Shown: in pieces, positions 63,906 to 64,000 of the stretch
Numbering within the stretch: the first letter of the stretch is position 1
Layout: each line of letters starts with the position of its first letter
NCBI GenBank assembly: GCA_037043235.1
Contig: JAWRVZ010000180.1
Coordinates: 912,001-976,000, forward strand
From: Rhodeus uyekii
Taxonomy: Eukaryota; Chordata; Actinopteri; Cypriniformes; Acheilognathidae
Length of the DNA: 64,000 bases
Direction: 5' to 3'
Notes under the pieces: generated by a model
What the model saw: the letters and a program-made list of their open reading frames with translations, nothing else
What the model was told of the DNA's origin: nothing
Database searches by the model: none
Translations under genes and position numbers: made by a program

Positions 63906-64000
63906 TTTTAACTGCTGCACTGCTGTTTCCTGTCTGCTCGAGTGGATTGCGTTTAGTCTGTCTGTCTCTGTCAGCAGCCAGGGCTTCACATGTGATAAAT
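63906..64000 (+). mobile_element. L2-family 5' sequence running off the window
   Basis: CTGCTCGAGTGGATTGCGTT and neighbouring bases match 41280-41335 at the start of the L2 copy there. It is probably the 5' UTR of another L2. Confidence 0.5.

Noticed and set aside
1..64000. CRISPR arrays, bacterial operons, riboswitches or attachment sites
   Set aside because: No such pattern is present. The repeat structure, spliced genes and element types are those of a fish genome.

Overview
The window looks like repeat-rich accessory DNA from a teleost fish, most likely a cyprinid. The evidence is introns with GT/AG borders, a Pim-like kinase of the kind expanded in zebrafish relatives, and a dense mix of L2, DIRS, Ty3/gypsy, hAT, Tc1-like and Harbinger-type elements. 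I see no prokaryotic features, rRNA genes or CRISPR arrays.

Layout. 1-2.6 kb: a PHD-finger fragment, a minisatellite, an LTR piece and a decayed hAT element. 2.6-11.3 kb: a decayed tyrosine-recombinase-type retrotransposon with internal direct repeats, split by a nearly intact, full-length L2 LINE on the minus strand (5030-10085, 6-bp target duplication), followed by a 118-bp direct repeat pair. 11.5-12.4 kb: a Tx1/L1-like reverse transcriptase relic. 12.7-19.1 kb: a duplicated block holding the only convincing host gene, an intact eight-coding-exon Pim-like kinase on the minus strand (503 codons). 19.68-25.02 kb: a structurally complete DIRS element (inverted repeats, internal complementary region, gag, RT, RNase H, methyltransferase-like and tyrosine recombinase regions), inactivated by small lesions and by a tRNA-like insert in RT. 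25.2-29.7 kb: relics of two LTR retrotransposons and an L2 fragment. 29.8-34.0 kb: a second copy of the kinase block that kept exons 1-2 and lost every kinase exon, and gained a hAT insertion. 34.5-38.45 kb: a hAT with an 8-bp target duplication containing a Tc1-like element and a very young non-autonomous LTR element. 39.46-56.53 kb: a Harbinger-like shell holding hAT, L2, Ty3/gypsy and Tc1-like insertions nested in each other. 57-64 kb: solo LTRs, a second nested hAT and LINE/gag fragments.

The genes do not form a pathway. What works together are element parts: L2 ORF1 plus ORF2, the DIRS reading frames, and the gypsy gag plus protease-RT-RNase H-integrase frame. Exact target duplications at many insertions allow a relative order of events to be read. 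The most notable points are the L2 whose two reading frames share one frame across a single TGA, the DIRS with a tRNA-like unit inside its RT, the kinase-less chimeric duplicate of the Pim-like gene, and a gypsy with a PNMA-like Gag whose 5' LTR is reduced to seven bases although its target duplication is intact.
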